In this document: piece by piece, positions 1 through 8,702 of the stretch | Numbering within the stretch: the stretch's first letter is position 1 | How the letters are laid out: every line of letters starts with the position of its first letter | Assembly: GCF_000425805.1 (NCBI RefSeq) | Contig: NZ_AUED01000002.1 | Coordinates: forward strand, 434,001 to 498,000 | Direction: 5' to 3' | Source: Pseudomonas vranovensis DSM 16006 | GTDB taxonomy: Bacteria > Pseudomonadota > Gammaproteobacteria > Pseudomonadales > Pseudomonadaceae | DNA length: 64,000 nt | The notes under the pieces: model-generated | The model's input: the letters and a program-made list of their open reading frames with translations, nothing else | The model's database searches: none | Told to the model about the DNA's origin: nothing | Made by a program: the position numbers and the translations under genes

Positions 1-911
1 ATGAAGTTGAGCATGGCGCTTTCGCCGACCTTGGCGGTCGAGCCCAGCGGCAAGCCGGCAACGGCACGCAGGTGGTTTTCAAACTGGCTGCACTCGGCGC
101 CTTCGATGGTCCAGTGGCCGGAATTGTGCACCCGCGGGGCGATTTCGTTGGCCTTCAGGCCACCGTCGACTTCAAAGAATTCGAATGCCAGCACGCCCAC
201 GTAGTCCAGCTGCTTGAGCACGCGGCCCGCGTAGTCTTCGGCCAGGCCCTGGAGCAGGTGGTCTTCACTGGCCACCGACAGGCGCAGGATGCCGTTCTCG
301 TGAGTGTTGTGCACCAGCGGGTAGAAACGGGTCTCGCCATCACGGGCGCGCACGGCGATCAGCGACACTTCGCCGGTGAACGGTACGAAGCCTTCAAGCA
401 GGCACGGCACGCTGCCCAGTTCGGCGAATGTGCCGACTACATCCTCGGCAGATCGCAGCACTTTCTGGCCTTTTCCGTCATAACCCAAGGTGCGGGTCTT
501 GAGCACGGCGGGCAGGCCGATGCTGGCCACGGCGGCGTCCAGGTCGGCTTGCGACTGGATGTCTGCAAACGCCGGGGTCGGAATGCCCAGGTCCTTGAAC
601 ATGCTCTTTTCGAACCAGCGATCACGCGCAATGCGCAAGGATTCGGCGCTCGGGTAGACCGGCACGAACTGGGACAGGAAGGCGACGGTTTCAGCCGGCA
701 CGCTTTCGAATTCGAAGGTGACCAGGTCAACTTCGTCGGCCAGTTGGCGCAGGTGGTCCTGATCGCCGTAATCGGCACGCAGGTGCTCGCCCAATGGCGC
801 GGCGCAGGCATCTGGCGCCGGGTCCAGGAAGGCGAAGTTCATACCCAGCGGCGTTCCTGCCAGGGCCAACATGCGACCCAGCTGGCCGCCACCGATTACA
901 CCGATTTTCAT
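1..911 (-). CDS. purK: PurK, N5-carboxyaminoimidazole ribonucleotide synthase (3' end cut by window)
   Basis: Catalyses ATP- and bicarbonate-dependent carboxylation of AIR to N5-CAIR in de novo purine synthesis, in the cytoplasm. The reading frame opens with MKIGVIGGGQLGRML, the glycine-rich N-terminus of PurK, and runs open to the window edge, giving about 303 residues of a family usually near 360. The ATP-grasp segment with LKTRTLGYDGKGQ and the metal-binding EIAPRVHNSGHW stretch are both visible. It starts 10 bp after the purE stop, so purE and purK form one minus-strand operon. The product, N5-CAIR, is the PurE substrate. Only the C-terminus is missing because of the window boundary. Confidence 0.97.
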   Translation of the reverse strand, partial: MKIGVIGGGQLGRMLALAGTPLGMNFAFLDPAPDACAAPLGEHLRADYGDQDHLRQLADEVDLVTFEFESVPAETVAFLSQFVPVYPSAESLRIARDRWFEKSMFKDLGIPTPAFADIQSQADLDAAVASIGLPAVLKTRTLGYDGKGQKVLRSAEDVVGTFAELGSVPCLLEGFVPFTGEVSLIAVRARDGETRFYPLVHNTHENGILRLSVASEDHLLQGLAEDYAGRVLKQLDYVGVLAFEFFEVDGGLKANEIAPRVHNSGHWTIEGAECSQFENHLRAVAGLPLGSTAKVGESAMLNF

Positions 912-921
912 GGGTTTGACC

Positions 922-1413
922 TCAAGCCTGGCGCGGATCTGGATTGTCCAGAACGTTGTCTGTCTGCTCAGCGCGGAACTGCTTCAACACGCTGTGGAAC
1001 TGCGGGTGCTTGGCGCCCAGGATGCTCGCCGAGAGCAGTGCGGCGTTGATTGCGCCGGCTTTGCCGATGGCCAGGGTGGCAACCGGAATACCGGCCGGCA
1101 TCTGCACGATCGACAGCAGAGAGTCGACACCGGAGAGCATCGACGACTGGACCGGCACGCCGAGTACCGGCAGGTGGGTCTTGGCGGCGCACATGCCTGG
1201 CAGGTGGGCAGCGCCACCGGCACCGGCGATGATGACCTCGATGCCACGGCCTTCGGCCTCTTCGGCATACTGGAACAGCAGGTCCGGGGTACGGTGGGCG
1301 GAGACCACCTTGACCTCGTAGGGAATGCCGAGTTTTTCCAGCATATCGGCGGTGTGGCTAAGGGTGGACCAATCGGACTTGGAGCCCATGATCACGCCAA
1401 CCAGTGCACTCAT
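922..1413 (-). CDS. purE: PurE, N5-carboxyaminoimidazole ribonucleotide mutase
   Basis: Converts N5-CAIR to 4-carboxy-AIR, the step after PurK. The 163-residue protein begins [15 protein letters not shown], the class I PurE signature, and carries the [12 protein letters not shown] active-site loop. A longer open frame extends upstream to 1554, but its extra 47 residues are not PurE-like and cross a terminator hairpin, so the ATG at 1413 is chosen. First gene of the purEK operon. Its leader contains an intrinsic-terminator-like hairpin (1451-1492), suggesting either attenuation or termination of the upstream LysR gene. Confidence 0.97.
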   Translation of the reverse strand: MSALVGVIMGSKSDWSTLSHTADMLEKLGIPYEVKVVSAHRTPDLLFQYAEEAEGRGIEVIIAGAGGAAHLPGMCAAKTHLPVLGVPVQSSMLSGVDSLLSIVQMPAGIPVATLAIGKAGAINAALLSASILGAKHPQFHSVLKQFRAEQTDNVLDNPDPRQA

Positions 1414-1450
1414 CGTCGAGCCTCTTCTCTTGGGCGCCCGCAGGCGCGTC

Positions 1451-1492
1451 AAAAAACAACAAGCCACGCGGGGACGACCGGCGTGGCTTGTT
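1451..1492 (-). terminator. Intrinsic-terminator hairpin in the purE leader
   Basis: A perfect 12-bp stem (1458-1469 with 1481-1492, loop 1470-1480) is followed on the minus strand by six T residues (1451-1456). It ends about 38 bp upstream of the purE ATG. It could terminate the LysR gene that ends at 1617, or act as an attenuator of purEK, because a TATACT -10-like element lies upstream of the hairpin (around 1531-1538). Confidence 0.75.
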
Positions 1493-1616
1493 ATGCGAAT
1501 TAGGGCCGGGAAAAACCGACCGAAGGCCGCGCAGTATATCGTAACCCGGTGCATTTAAGGCACCCCGGCGACCAACTGTCGGCCCTTATTTTTCGGGGCT
1601 TTGGCTGACTTTCAGG

Positions 1617-2525
1617 TCAACCTGCCGTCGACGGCCCGCCCTCCAGCTTGCGCCAGAGCAAACGCACATTGGCCTTGCGCACCAGCGCGCAACGGTACAG
1701 GCGGATTTCCAGCGGTACGTGCCACTGCGGGCCACCACAGATCACCAACTCGCCGCGCTCAAGCTCGGCGCGCGCCGAAAGCCGCGGCACCCAGGCTATC
1801 CCCAGGCCTTCCAGGGCCATGCTCTTGAGGCTGTCGGCCATGGCCGTCTCATACACCGTGGTAAAGCGCAGGGCGCGCTGACGCAACAGCAGGTTGACCG
1901 AACGACCGAGGAAAGCCCCCGCGCTGTAGGCCAGCAGCGGTACGCTGCCCTCGCCTTCCAGGTCGAACAGCGGCTTGCCATCGGCATCGGCCGCGCACAC
2001 TGGCAACATTTCGGTATGCCCCATGTGCAGCGAGGGGAAAATTTCCGAGTCCATCTGCAGGGCCGCATCCGGATCGTAGAACGCCAGCATCAGGTCGCAC
2101 CCGCCTTCGCGCAGGGCATGCACTGCATCGCCGACGTTAGTGGCCACCAACCGGGTGGCGATGTTCAGGCCATCGTTGCGCAACTGGGCAATCCAGCGCG
2201 GGAAAAACCCCAGCGCCAGGGAGTGCGCCGCCGCTACCTGAATGACCTCGCCCTGCCCGCCTTCCAGGTGATGCAAGTGGCGCAACACCTCGCCCAGTTG
2301 ATCGACCACGGTTCGCGCCGTCACCAGGAACAATTGTCCGGCGGCCGTCAGTTCAATCGGCGTACGCGAGCGGTTGACCAACGTCAGCCCCAGCGCAGCC
2401 TCAAGGCTGCGGATGCGGCGACTGAAGGCCGGCTGGGTTACGAATCGGCGTTCGGCGGCCTGGGAAAAACTGCGTGTCGCCGCCAGGGCGCTGAAGTCTT
2501 CCAGCCATTTGCTTTCGAGGTTCAT
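1617..2525 (-). CDS. LysR-family regulator, HypT/YjiE-like
   Basis: A 302-residue LysR-type transcriptional regulator. The N-terminal winged helix (about residues 1-65) reads LESKWLEDFSAL...FSQAAERRFVTQPAFSRRIR, closely matching E. coli YjiE (HypT), the hypochlorite-responsive regulator. The effector domain shares AAAHSLALGFFP and the VCAADADGKPLFDL motif with it. The ATG at 2525 is chosen over one 33 bp upstream because HypT-like proteins begin about here. It is divergent from aspA, with a dyad (2583-2613) between them, so autoregulation or control of aspA is plausible. The family assignment is firm; the hypochlorite-sensing role is inferred by similarity and not shown here. Confidence 0.9.
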   Translation of the reverse strand: MNLESKWLEDFSALAATRSFSQAAERRFVTQPAFSRRIRSLEAALGLTLVNRSRTPIELTAAGQLFLVTARTVVDQLGEVLRHLHHLEGGQGEVIQVAAAHSLALGFFPRWIAQLRNDGLNIATRLVATNVGDAVHALREGGCDLMLAFYDPDAALQMDSEIFPSLHMGHTEMLPVCAADADGKPLFDLEGEGSVPLLAYSAGAFLGRSVNLLLRQRALRFTTVYETAMADSLKSMALEGLGIAWVPRLSARAELERGELVICGGPQWHVPLEIRLYRCALVRKANVRLLWRKLEGGPSTAG

Positions 2526-2582
2526 CTGTCTCTCCAGGCGCGCACCAAAATGGCACACGCTCGAATGTCGGTTGGCGTCACA

Positions 2583-2613
2583 CTAACCATTATGCCGTTT
2601 GCGCATAGGTTAG
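2583..2613. promoter_or_regulatory. Candidate LysR operator between the HypT-like gene and aspA
   Basis: CTAACC (2583-2588) and GGTTAG (2608-2613) form an outer inverted repeat, and ATGC/GCAT (2592-2595, 2603-2606) nearly form an inner one. Interrupted dyads in a divergent promoter region are the usual arrangement for LysR regulators. The binding protein is inferred. Confidence 0.45.
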
Positions 2614-2703
2614 CGCGCAACAGCATTGGCCGCAAAATCGCCGCAGGCCTAGGATTGGCGCCATTCCGGCATGTGCCGGGCCAAATTCGAGATGATATTT
2701 ATC

Positions 2704-4128
2704 ATGTCCGCTGCTGCATCGTTCCGCGTCGAAAAAGACCTGCTTGGCACCCTTGAAGTCCCAGCTGATGCCTACTACGGCATCCAGACCCTGCGCGCTG
2801 CCAACAACTTCCACCTCTCCGGTGTTCCGCTGTCGCACTATCCGAAACTGGTCGTGGCCCTGGCCATGGTCAAGCAGGCTGCTGCCGACGCCAACCGTGA
2901 GCTGGGTCACCTGAGCGATGCCAAGCACGCTGCCATCAGCGAGGCTTGCGCTCGTCTGATCCGCGGCGACTACCACGAGCAGTTCGTGGTCGACATGATT
3001 CAAGGCGGTGCTGGTACTTCTACCAACATGAACGCCAACGAAGTAATCGCCAACATCGCGCTGGAGGCCATGGGCCACCAGAAAGGCGAGTACCAGTACC
3101 TGCACCCGAACAATGACGTGAACATGGCGCAGTCGACCAACGACGCCTACCCGACCGCGATCCGTCTGGGTCTGCTGCTGGGCCACGACGCCCTGCTGGC
3201 CAGCCTCGACAGCCTGATCCAGGCCTTCGCCGCCAAGGGCCAGGAATTCGACCACGTACTGAAGATGGGCCGTACCCAGCTGCAGGACGCCGTGCCGATG
3301 ACCCTGGGCCAGGAATTTCGCGCCTTCGCCACCACCATGACCGAAGACCTCAACCGTCTGCGTTCCCTGGCGCCTGAGCTGCTGACTGAAATCAACCTGG
3401 GTGGTACCGCCATCGGTACCGGCATCAACGCCGACCCGGGCTACCAGATGCTGGCCGTTCAACGCCTGGCCACCATCAGCGGCCAACCGCTGGTACCGGC
3501 AGCCGACCTGATTGAAGCCACCTCCGACATGGGCGCCTTCGTCCTGTTCTCCGGCATGCTCAAGCGTACCGCGGTCAAGCTGTCGAAGATCTGCAACGAC
3601 CTGCGCCTGCTGTCCAGCGGCCCACGTACCGGCATCAACGAAATCAACCTGCCAGCGCGTCAGCCAGGCAGCTCGATCATGCCAGGCAAGGTCAACCCGG
3701 TTATCCCGGAAGCCGTCAACCAGGTTGCCTTCGCCATCATGGGCAACGACCTGGCCCTGACTGTCGCGGCCGAAGGCGGCCAGCTGCAACTGAACGTGAT
3801 GGAGCCGCTGATCGCCTACAAGATCTTCGACTCGATCCGCCTGCTGCAACGCGCCATGGACATGCTGCGCGAGCACTGCATCGTCGGCATCACCGCCAAC
3901 GAACAGCGCTGCCGTGAACTGGTCGAACACTCGATCGGCCTGGTCACCGCTCTGAACCCGTACATCGGCTACGAAAACGCCACCCGTATCGCCCGTATCG
4001 CGCTGGAAAGCGGCCGCGGCGTACTGGAGCTGGTGCGTGAAGAAGGCCTGCTGGACGAAGCGATGCTCAACGACATCCTGCGTCCGGAAAACATGATTGC
4101 TCCGCGTCTGGTCCCGCTCAAAGGCTGA
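2704..4128 (+). CDS. aspA: AspA, aspartate ammonia-lyase
   Basis: Reversible deamination of L-aspartate to fumarate and ammonia in the cytoplasm. The 474-residue protein belongs to the fumarase/aspartase superfamily; the signature loop GSSIMPGKVN is at residues 322-331 and supplies the catalytic serine. Residues near the N-terminus (FRVEKDLLGTLEVPADAYYGIQT) are typical of aspartase rather than fumarase. An upstream in-frame ATG at 2671 exists, but the ATG at 2704 has a GAGATG Shine-Dalgarno-like element and matches family starts. It is followed by ansA, so asparagine to aspartate to fumarate is encoded in tandem. A strong terminator follows, so the two genes are probably not one transcript. 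Confidence 0.97.
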   Translation: MSAAASFRVEKDLLGTLEVPADAYYGIQTLRAANNFHLSGVPLSHYPKLVVALAMVKQAAADANRELGHLSDAKHAAISEACARLIRGDYHEQFVVDMIQGGAGTSTNMNANEVIANIALEAMGHQKGEYQYLHPNNDVNMAQSTNDAYPTAIRLGLLLGHDALLASLDSLIQAFAAKGQEFDHVLKMGRTQLQDAVPMTLGQEFRAFATTMTEDLNRLRSLAPELLTEINLGGTAIGTGINADPGYQMLAVQRLATISGQPLVPAADLIEATSDMGAFVLFSGMLKRTAVKLSKICNDLRLLSSGPRTGINEINLPARQPGSSIMPGKVNPVIPEAVNQVAFAIMGNDLALTVAAEGGQLQLNVMEPLIAYKIFDSIRLLQRAMDMLREHCIVGITANEQRCRELVEHSIGLVTALNPYIGYENATRIARIALESGRGVLELVREEGLLDEAMLNDILRPENMIAPRLVPLKG

Positions 4129-4184
4129 TCGACGCTGTAACACCGCTCACCAGGTCGAGGGACTAGACACCTCTCACCTTTTGA

Positions 4185-4217
4185 GGGCCCAGGGATCATT
4201 CCCCGGGCCCTTTTTTT
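4185..4217 (+). terminator. Rho-independent terminator of aspA
   Basis: GGGCCC (4185-4190) plus GGG pairs with CCC plus GGGCCC (4205-4210) around a short ATCATT loop, followed by a run of seven T. Confidence 0.9.
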
Positions 4218-4387
4218 ATGCCTGGATGGCGCAGCCCTTGAAGCCGCTGGCGACAGCCTGCGATCGACCGCGCAGCGGTCCTGCTCCCCAGCAGGACATC
4301 TGCCCCCAGCCAGCCCGCGCCTACCCGCTTTTCGACTGATGGCGTACTGTGGTCGGCCAACCCCTGGCCACCCAAGGAGACAGCCCC

Positions 4388-5368
4388 ATGACCACCGCAC
4401 ATCCCGCACGCAACATCATGGTGCTGTACACCGGCGGCACCATTGGCATGCAGACCAGTGCCAACGGCCTGGCCCCGGCCTCGGGTTTCGAGCAGCGGAT
4501 GCGCGAACGCCTGGCCGGCGTGGCCGATATCCCGGACTGGCAATTTCGCGAACTGCTGCCGCTGATCGACAGCGCCAACATGACCCCACAGTACTGGCAG
4601 CGCCTGCGCGAAGCGGTCATCGACGCCGTCGATAATCAGGGCAGCGATGGGGTGTTGATTCTGCATGGCACCGATACGCTGGCCTACAGCGCTGCCGCCA
4701 TGACGTATCAACTGCTGGGCTTGCGAGCTCCCGTGCTGTTTACCGGGTCGATGTTGCCGGCCGGTGTTGCCGACAGCGATGCCTGGGACAACCTGACGGG
4801 CGCATTGCACGCCCTGGGCCACGGCCAGGCCCCCGGCGTGCAGCTGTACTTTCACGGTGAACTGCTCGACCCCCTGCGCACGGCCAAGGTACGCAGCTAC
4901 GGACGCCACCCCTTTGTCACCCTCAAGCGCAATGCCGGCGCAACAAAGGCGTCGCAGCTGCTTGCCGCACTCGACTATCGGCATCCCAGGCAGCCGGTCA
5001 CGGTGGCCGTACTGCCACTGGTGCCAGGCTTTGGCGCCCCACTGCTGCAAGCGGCACTCGACAGCGGTGCGCAAGGATTGATCCTGGAGTGCTTCGGCAG
5101 CGGTACAGGGCCAGCCGACAATCCGGCGTTTCTCGCCGCCCTTGGCCAGGCACAGGCCAACGGAGTGGTGGTGGTGGCGATCACCCAATGCCACGAAGGG
5201 GGTGTCGAGCTGGATGTCTATGAGGCGGGCAGTCGGCTGCGCCAGGTCGGCGTGGTGTCCGGTGGCGGCATGACCCGCGAGGCGGCCTTTGGCAAGTTGC
5301 AGTGGCTGCTGGGCTCAGGCGTGCCGGCGAACGAGGTGCGGCGGCTGGTCGAGCTGGAACTGCCTTGA
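4388..5368 (+). CDS. ansA: Type I (cytoplasmic) L-asparaginase
   Basis: Hydrolyses L-asparagine to aspartate and ammonia. 326 residues with the two asparaginase threonine motifs: TGGTIG at residues 15-20 and HGTDT at 93-97. There is no signal peptide, so the cytoplasmic type is assigned. The start is set by AAGGAG at 4374-4379, eight bases ahead of the ATG; the upstream in-frame codons are not conserved. It lies downstream of aspA, whose substrate is its product. Periplasmic glutaminase-asparaginases of pseudomonads carry signal peptides, which argues against that alternative. Confidence 0.93.
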   Translation: MTTAHPARNIMVLYTGGTIGMQTSANGLAPASGFEQRMRERLAGVADIPDWQFRELLPLIDSANMTPQYWQRLREAVIDAVDNQGSDGVLILHGTDTLAYSAAAMTYQLLGLRAPVLFTGSMLPAGVADSDAWDNLTGALHALGHGQAPGVQLYFHGELLDPLRTAKVRSYGRHPFVTLKRNAGATKASQLLAALDYRHPRQPVTVAVLPLVPGFGAPLLQAALDSGAQGLILECFGSGTGPADNPAFLAALGQAQANGVVVVAITQCHEGGVELDVYEAGSRLRQVGVVSGGGMTREAAFGKLQWLLGSGVPANEVRRLVELELP

Positions 5369-5434
5369 TGCAATAACCCTGGCAAGGCACACATATTGCT
5401 CGGTAACCTGCAGACCTCCCGCAGGAAGCCGAGC

Positions 5435-6427
5435 ATGCTCCACTCACACCTCACCACCCTCAATGCCGTATCCCTGGTTCTGCAGGCCTTTGAGGGCGAT
5501 GACACAAACGCCCAGGCGCTGCTCGAAGGCAGTGGTATCAGCCTGGCCGACCTGGGGCGCGCCGATTCGCGCATCACCACCCGCCAGGAGTTGCAGGTGT
5601 GCGCCAACGCCGTGGCCCGGCGCCGTGAAGTGGGTCTGGAACTGGGGCGGCGCATGCATGTGTCCTGCTACGGCATGCTGGGTTACGCCCTGCTCTCCAG
5701 TGCCACCTTAGGTGACGCTTTGCAGCTGGCCATGCAGTACCCGGCGCTACTGGGAACACTTTTCCAGTTGCGCCTGGTCGACGACGGCCGGCGTATCTGG
5801 TTCAGCGCCAGCGAATATGGGGAAGACCCGCATCTGGCTGCCTTCAATGCCGAGTTTTGCCTGACCTCACTGAAAGTCATCTGCGACGATCTGCTCGGGC
5901 AGTCATTGCCACTGCTGGCGGCACGCTTCACCCATGCCGCGCCCGACTACCAGCCGCTGTACAGCCATACCTTCGACTGCCCGCTGCAATTTGAAGCCGA
6001 CGACAACGCCTTCGCCTTCGAGCGGCGCTGGCTGAATACACCCCTGCCCCTGGCAGATCAGGTCACCCACCGGGCCATGAGCGAACGTTGCCGCCGGCAG
6101 AACCTGGAGTTCACCGGACGCCAGGCCTGGCTGGGGCGAATCCGCCAGTTGCTGCTTGACCAACTCGATGCCGCTCCCGGCCTGGAAGGCCTGGCACGTC
6201 AAATGAACTGCTCTTCACGCACGTTGCGCCGACATCTGCAGGAAATGGGCAGCAGCTACCAGCAATTGCTCGACGAATTACGTTTTGAGCGGGCCAAGCA
6301 ACTACTCGCCGACGACCAGTTACCCATCTACCGCATTGCCGAAGTGCTGGGCTTCAGTGAAACCGCCAGTTTCCGCCATGCCTTCCTGCGCTGGAGCGGT
6401 GTGGCCCCCAGCCATTTCCGTACCTGA
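5435..6427 (+). CDS. AraC-family transcriptional regulator
   Basis: 330 residues. The N-terminal two thirds resemble the arabinose-binding-like sensor domain of the OruR/ArgR-like AraC subgroup. The C-terminal 100 residues hold two helix-turn-helix motifs (LEGLARQMNCSSRTLRRHLQEMG and IAEVLGFSETASFRHAFLRWSG). An AGGA element precedes the ATG at 5435. The neighbouring downstream genes handle acetylated polyamines, and a 20-bp-spaced direct repeat lies just past its stop, so local control of the polyamine genes is the best guess. The effector is unknown; a polyamine or arginine-derived ligand is inference only. Confidence 0.88.
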   Translation: MLHSHLTTLNAVSLVLQAFEGDDTNAQALLEGSGISLADLGRADSRITTRQELQVCANAVARRREVGLELGRRMHVSCYGMLGYALLSSATLGDALQLAMQYPALLGTLFQLRLVDDGRRIWFSASEYGEDPHLAAFNAEFCLTSLKVICDDLLGQSLPLLAARFTHAAPDYQPLYSHTFDCPLQFEADDNAFAFERRWLNTPLPLADQVTHRAMSERCRRQNLEFTGRQAWLGRIRQLLLDQLDAAPGLEGLARQMNCSSRTLRRHLQEMGSSYQQLLDELRFERAKQLLADDQLPIYRIAEVLGFSETASFRHAFLRWSGVAPSHFRT

Positions 6428-6456
6428 GCGGCCTGGGGGCCGATCCGGACACATAG

Positions 6457-6490
6457 TTTGGCCATATCGGTCCCCTTTTGGCCGTTTATG
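6457..6490. promoter_or_regulatory. Direct repeat, candidate AraC operator ahead of the acetylpolyamine amidohydrolase
   Basis: TTTGGCC occurs at 6457-6463 and again at 6477-6483, a 20-bp period (about two helical turns), each followed by an AT-rich segment. AraC-type activators usually bind such tandem same-face half-sites. The AraC-family gene ends 30 bp upstream. Confidence 0.5.
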
Positions 6491-6555
6491 CCGTTCTACC
6501 CCGGGGCGCTGCCATCAACAATGGACGGCACGCCAGTGAACCCGGAGAACAATAA

Positions 6556-7602
6556 ATGCTGACGATCTATTCTGATGACCACCGCCTGCACCACGGCCGC
6601 TGCGAGCTGATCGACGGGCAATTGATGCCCTGCTTTGAAATGCCTTCACGCGCCGATCATGTGCTGGAGCGGGTCAAGTACTGCGAGCTGGGGCCAGTGC
6701 AAGGCCCTTCAGACTATGGCCGCGCGCCGCTGCTGCGGGTACACGGCGCCGATTACCTGAATTTCTTCGAGGGCGCCTGGCAGCGCTGGGTCCAGCTGGG
6801 CCACGAGGGTGACCTGCTGCCCTTCACCTGGCCGGCGCGCACGCTGCGCAACATCAAGCCCAGCGGCCTGCATGGCGAGTTGGGCTACTACAGTTTCGAC
6901 GCCGGTGCGCCGATTACCGCTGGCACCTGGAAGGCCGCCTACAGTGCTGCCCAAGTCGCACTGACCGCCCAGGCCGCCATCCAGGCCGGCGCCCATAGTG
7001 CATTTGCCTTGTGCCGGCCACCTGGACACCATGCCGCCAGCGATGTGATGGGCGGCTACTGCTACCTGAACAACGCCGCCATCGCCGCTCAGGCCTTTCT
7101 CGACCAGGGCCGGCAGAAAGTGGCGATCCTCGACGTGGACTACCATCACGGCAACGGCACCCAGGAAATCTTCTACCAGCGCAACGACGTGTTCTTCGCC
7201 TCGATTCATGGCGATCCACAAGCCGAGTTTCCGTTCTTCCTCGGCTATGCCGATGAAGAAGGCGAAGGTGAGGGCCAAGGCTTCAACATCAATTACCCGC
7301 TGCCGGCCGGCAGCGACTGGCCGACCTGGAGCAATGCCCTGGACCAGGCCTGTGAACGTATCGCTGCCTATGGGCCGGATGTGCTGGTGGTTTCCCTGGG
7401 GGTCGACACCTTCAAGGACGATCCGATTTCCCAGTTCAAGCTGGACAGTCCCGACTACCTGCAGATGGGCGAACGCATTGCCCACCTCGGCAAGCCGACC
7501 CTGTTCGTCATGGAAGGCGGTTATGCGGTCGAGGAAATCGGCATCAACGCAGTGAACGTACTGGAAGGTTTCGAACGCGCCCAACAGGAAGCTCAACGAT
7601 GA
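6556..7602 (+). CDS. Acetylpolyamine amidohydrolase (class II HDAC-like)
   Basis: Deacetylates acetylated putrescine, cadaverine or spermidine in the cytoplasm. All active-site residues known from the Mycoplana ramosa enzyme are at the same numbers here: catalytic His158-His159 in RPPGHHA, zinc ligands Asp195 and His197 in DVDYHHGNG, Asp284 in LGVDTFKDD, and Tyr323 in EGGYAVEE. At 348 residues it has the usual family length. A GGAG element precedes the ATG. Its stop overlaps the ATG of a polyamine-binding protein gene by four bases, implying translational coupling and a shared function in use of external acetylpolyamines. Pseudomonas encodes several such paralogues, so substrate preference is not assigned. 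Confidence 0.95.
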   Translation: MLTIYSDDHRLHHGRCELIDGQLMPCFEMPSRADHVLERVKYCELGPVQGPSDYGRAPLLRVHGADYLNFFEGAWQRWVQLGHEGDLLPFTWPARTLRNIKPSGLHGELGYYSFDAGAPITAGTWKAAYSAAQVALTAQAAIQAGAHSAFALCRPPGHHAASDVMGGYCYLNNAAIAAQAFLDQGRQKVAILDVDYHHGNGTQEIFYQRNDVFFASIHGDPQAEFPFFLGYADEEGEGEGQGFNINYPLPAGSDWPTWSNALDQACERIAAYGPDVLVVSLGVDTFKDDPISQFKLDSPDYLQMGERIAHLGKPTLFVMEGGYAVEEIGINAVNVLEGFERAQQEAQR

Positions 7603-8699
7603 CCCGACTCAAGCGCCTGATTGCCCCCTTGCTCTGCAGCACCCTGCTTGCCGGTAGCCTCCAGGCTGCCGAGCAGCGCACCCTGCGGGTCTACAACTGG
7701 TTCGACTACATCACCCCGCAAACCCTGGTGGACTTCCAGAAAGACAGCCAGGTCAAGTTGATCTACGACATCTTCGACACCAACGAGGCGCTCGAAGCCA
7801 AGTTGCTGACTGGCAACTCCGGGTATGACGTGGTCGTACCCTCCAACGTGTTCCTGGCCAAGCAGATCGAAGCCGGGGTGTTCCAGCCGCTGGACCGCAG
7901 CAAGCTGCCGAACTGGCAGCACCTGGACCCCAAGCTGATGAAGCTGATCGAGGCCAACGATCCCGGCAACAAATTTGCCGTGCCGTACATGTATGGCACC
8001 GTGCTGATCGGCTTCAACCCGGCCAAGGTCAAGGCCGCGCTGGGTGACAACGCCCCGGTGGACAGCTGGGACCTGATCTTCAAGGAAGAGAACCTCGCCA
8101 AGCTCAAGCAGTGCGGCGTCGCCCTGCTCGATTCGCCCTCGGAAATCCTGCCCCTGGCCCTTCAATACCTGGGCCTGCCGCCCAACAGCGACAAGCCGGC
8201 TGACTACAAGAAAGCCGAGGCGCTGATGATGAAAATCCGTCCGCACATCACCTACTTCCACTCTTCCAAGTACATGGCCGACATCGCCAACGGCGACATC
8301 TGCGTGGCCGTGGGCTACTCGGGCAGCTTCTCCCAGGCAGCCAACCGCGCCATCGAAGCGAAAAACGGCGTGGTGGTGGACATGCGCCTGCCCAAGGAAG
8401 GCGCACCGATCTGGTTCGATATGCTGGCGATCCCCAAAGGCGCGGCCAACCCAGAGGACGCGTACACCTTCATCAACTACCTGCTGCAGCCCAAGGTCAT
8501 TGCCCCCATCAGCGACTTTGTCGGGTATCCGAACCCGAACAAGGACGCCACCGAACGGGTCGCCCCGGCGATTCGCAACAACCCCAACCTGTACCCGACC
8601 GAGGAAGCCATGGCCAAGCTGTATACCTTGCAGCCGCTTGCCCGCGACGCCGAACGCGCGCGCACTCGGGCCTGGACCAAGATCAAGGCCGGCACCTGA
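7599..8699 (+). CDS. Periplasmic polyamine-binding protein, PotF/SpuD-like
   Basis: 366 residues with a Sec signal peptide (positively charged start, hydrophobic core, cleavage expected after LQA near residue 23). The mature protein is of the PotD/PotF family: the [15 protein letters not shown] opening and the YDVVVPSN segment are typical of putrescine/spermidine-binding proteins. It overlaps the amidohydrolase gene by ATGA. No permease or ATPase genes follow, so it must borrow an ABC transporter encoded elsewhere, or it delivers acetylpolyamines to a shared one. The specificity for acetylated polyamines is inferred from context. Confidence 0.92.
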   Translation: MTRLKRLIAPLLCSTLLAGSLQAAEQRTLRVYNWFDYITPQTLVDFQKDSQVKLIYDIFDTNEALEAKLLTGNSGYDVVVPSNVFLAKQIEAGVFQPLDRSKLPNWQHLDPKLMKLIEANDPGNKFAVPYMYGTVLIGFNPAKVKAALGDNAPVDSWDLIFKEENLAKLKQCGVALLDSPSEILPLALQYLGLPPNSDKPADYKKAEALMMKIRPHITYFHSSKYMADIANGDICVAVGYSGSFSQAANRAIEAKNGVVVDMRLPKEGAPIWFDMLAIPKGAANPEDAYTFINYLLQPKVIAPISDFVGYPNPNKDATERVAPAIRNNPNLYPTEEAMAKLYTLQPLARDAERARTRAWTKIKAGT

Positions 8700-8702
8700 C
8701 CG

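Noticed and set aside
2590..4143. A 517-codon minus-strand frame opposite aspA
   Set aside because: It mirrors the conserved aspA codons and has low-complexity His/Gln/Val composition typical of antisense shadows.
4238..4295. GATCGACCGCGCAGCGGTC repeat-like segment after aspA
   Set aside because: It looks like another Pseudomonas interspersed repeat, but only one partial copy is in the window, so I could not define its ends.
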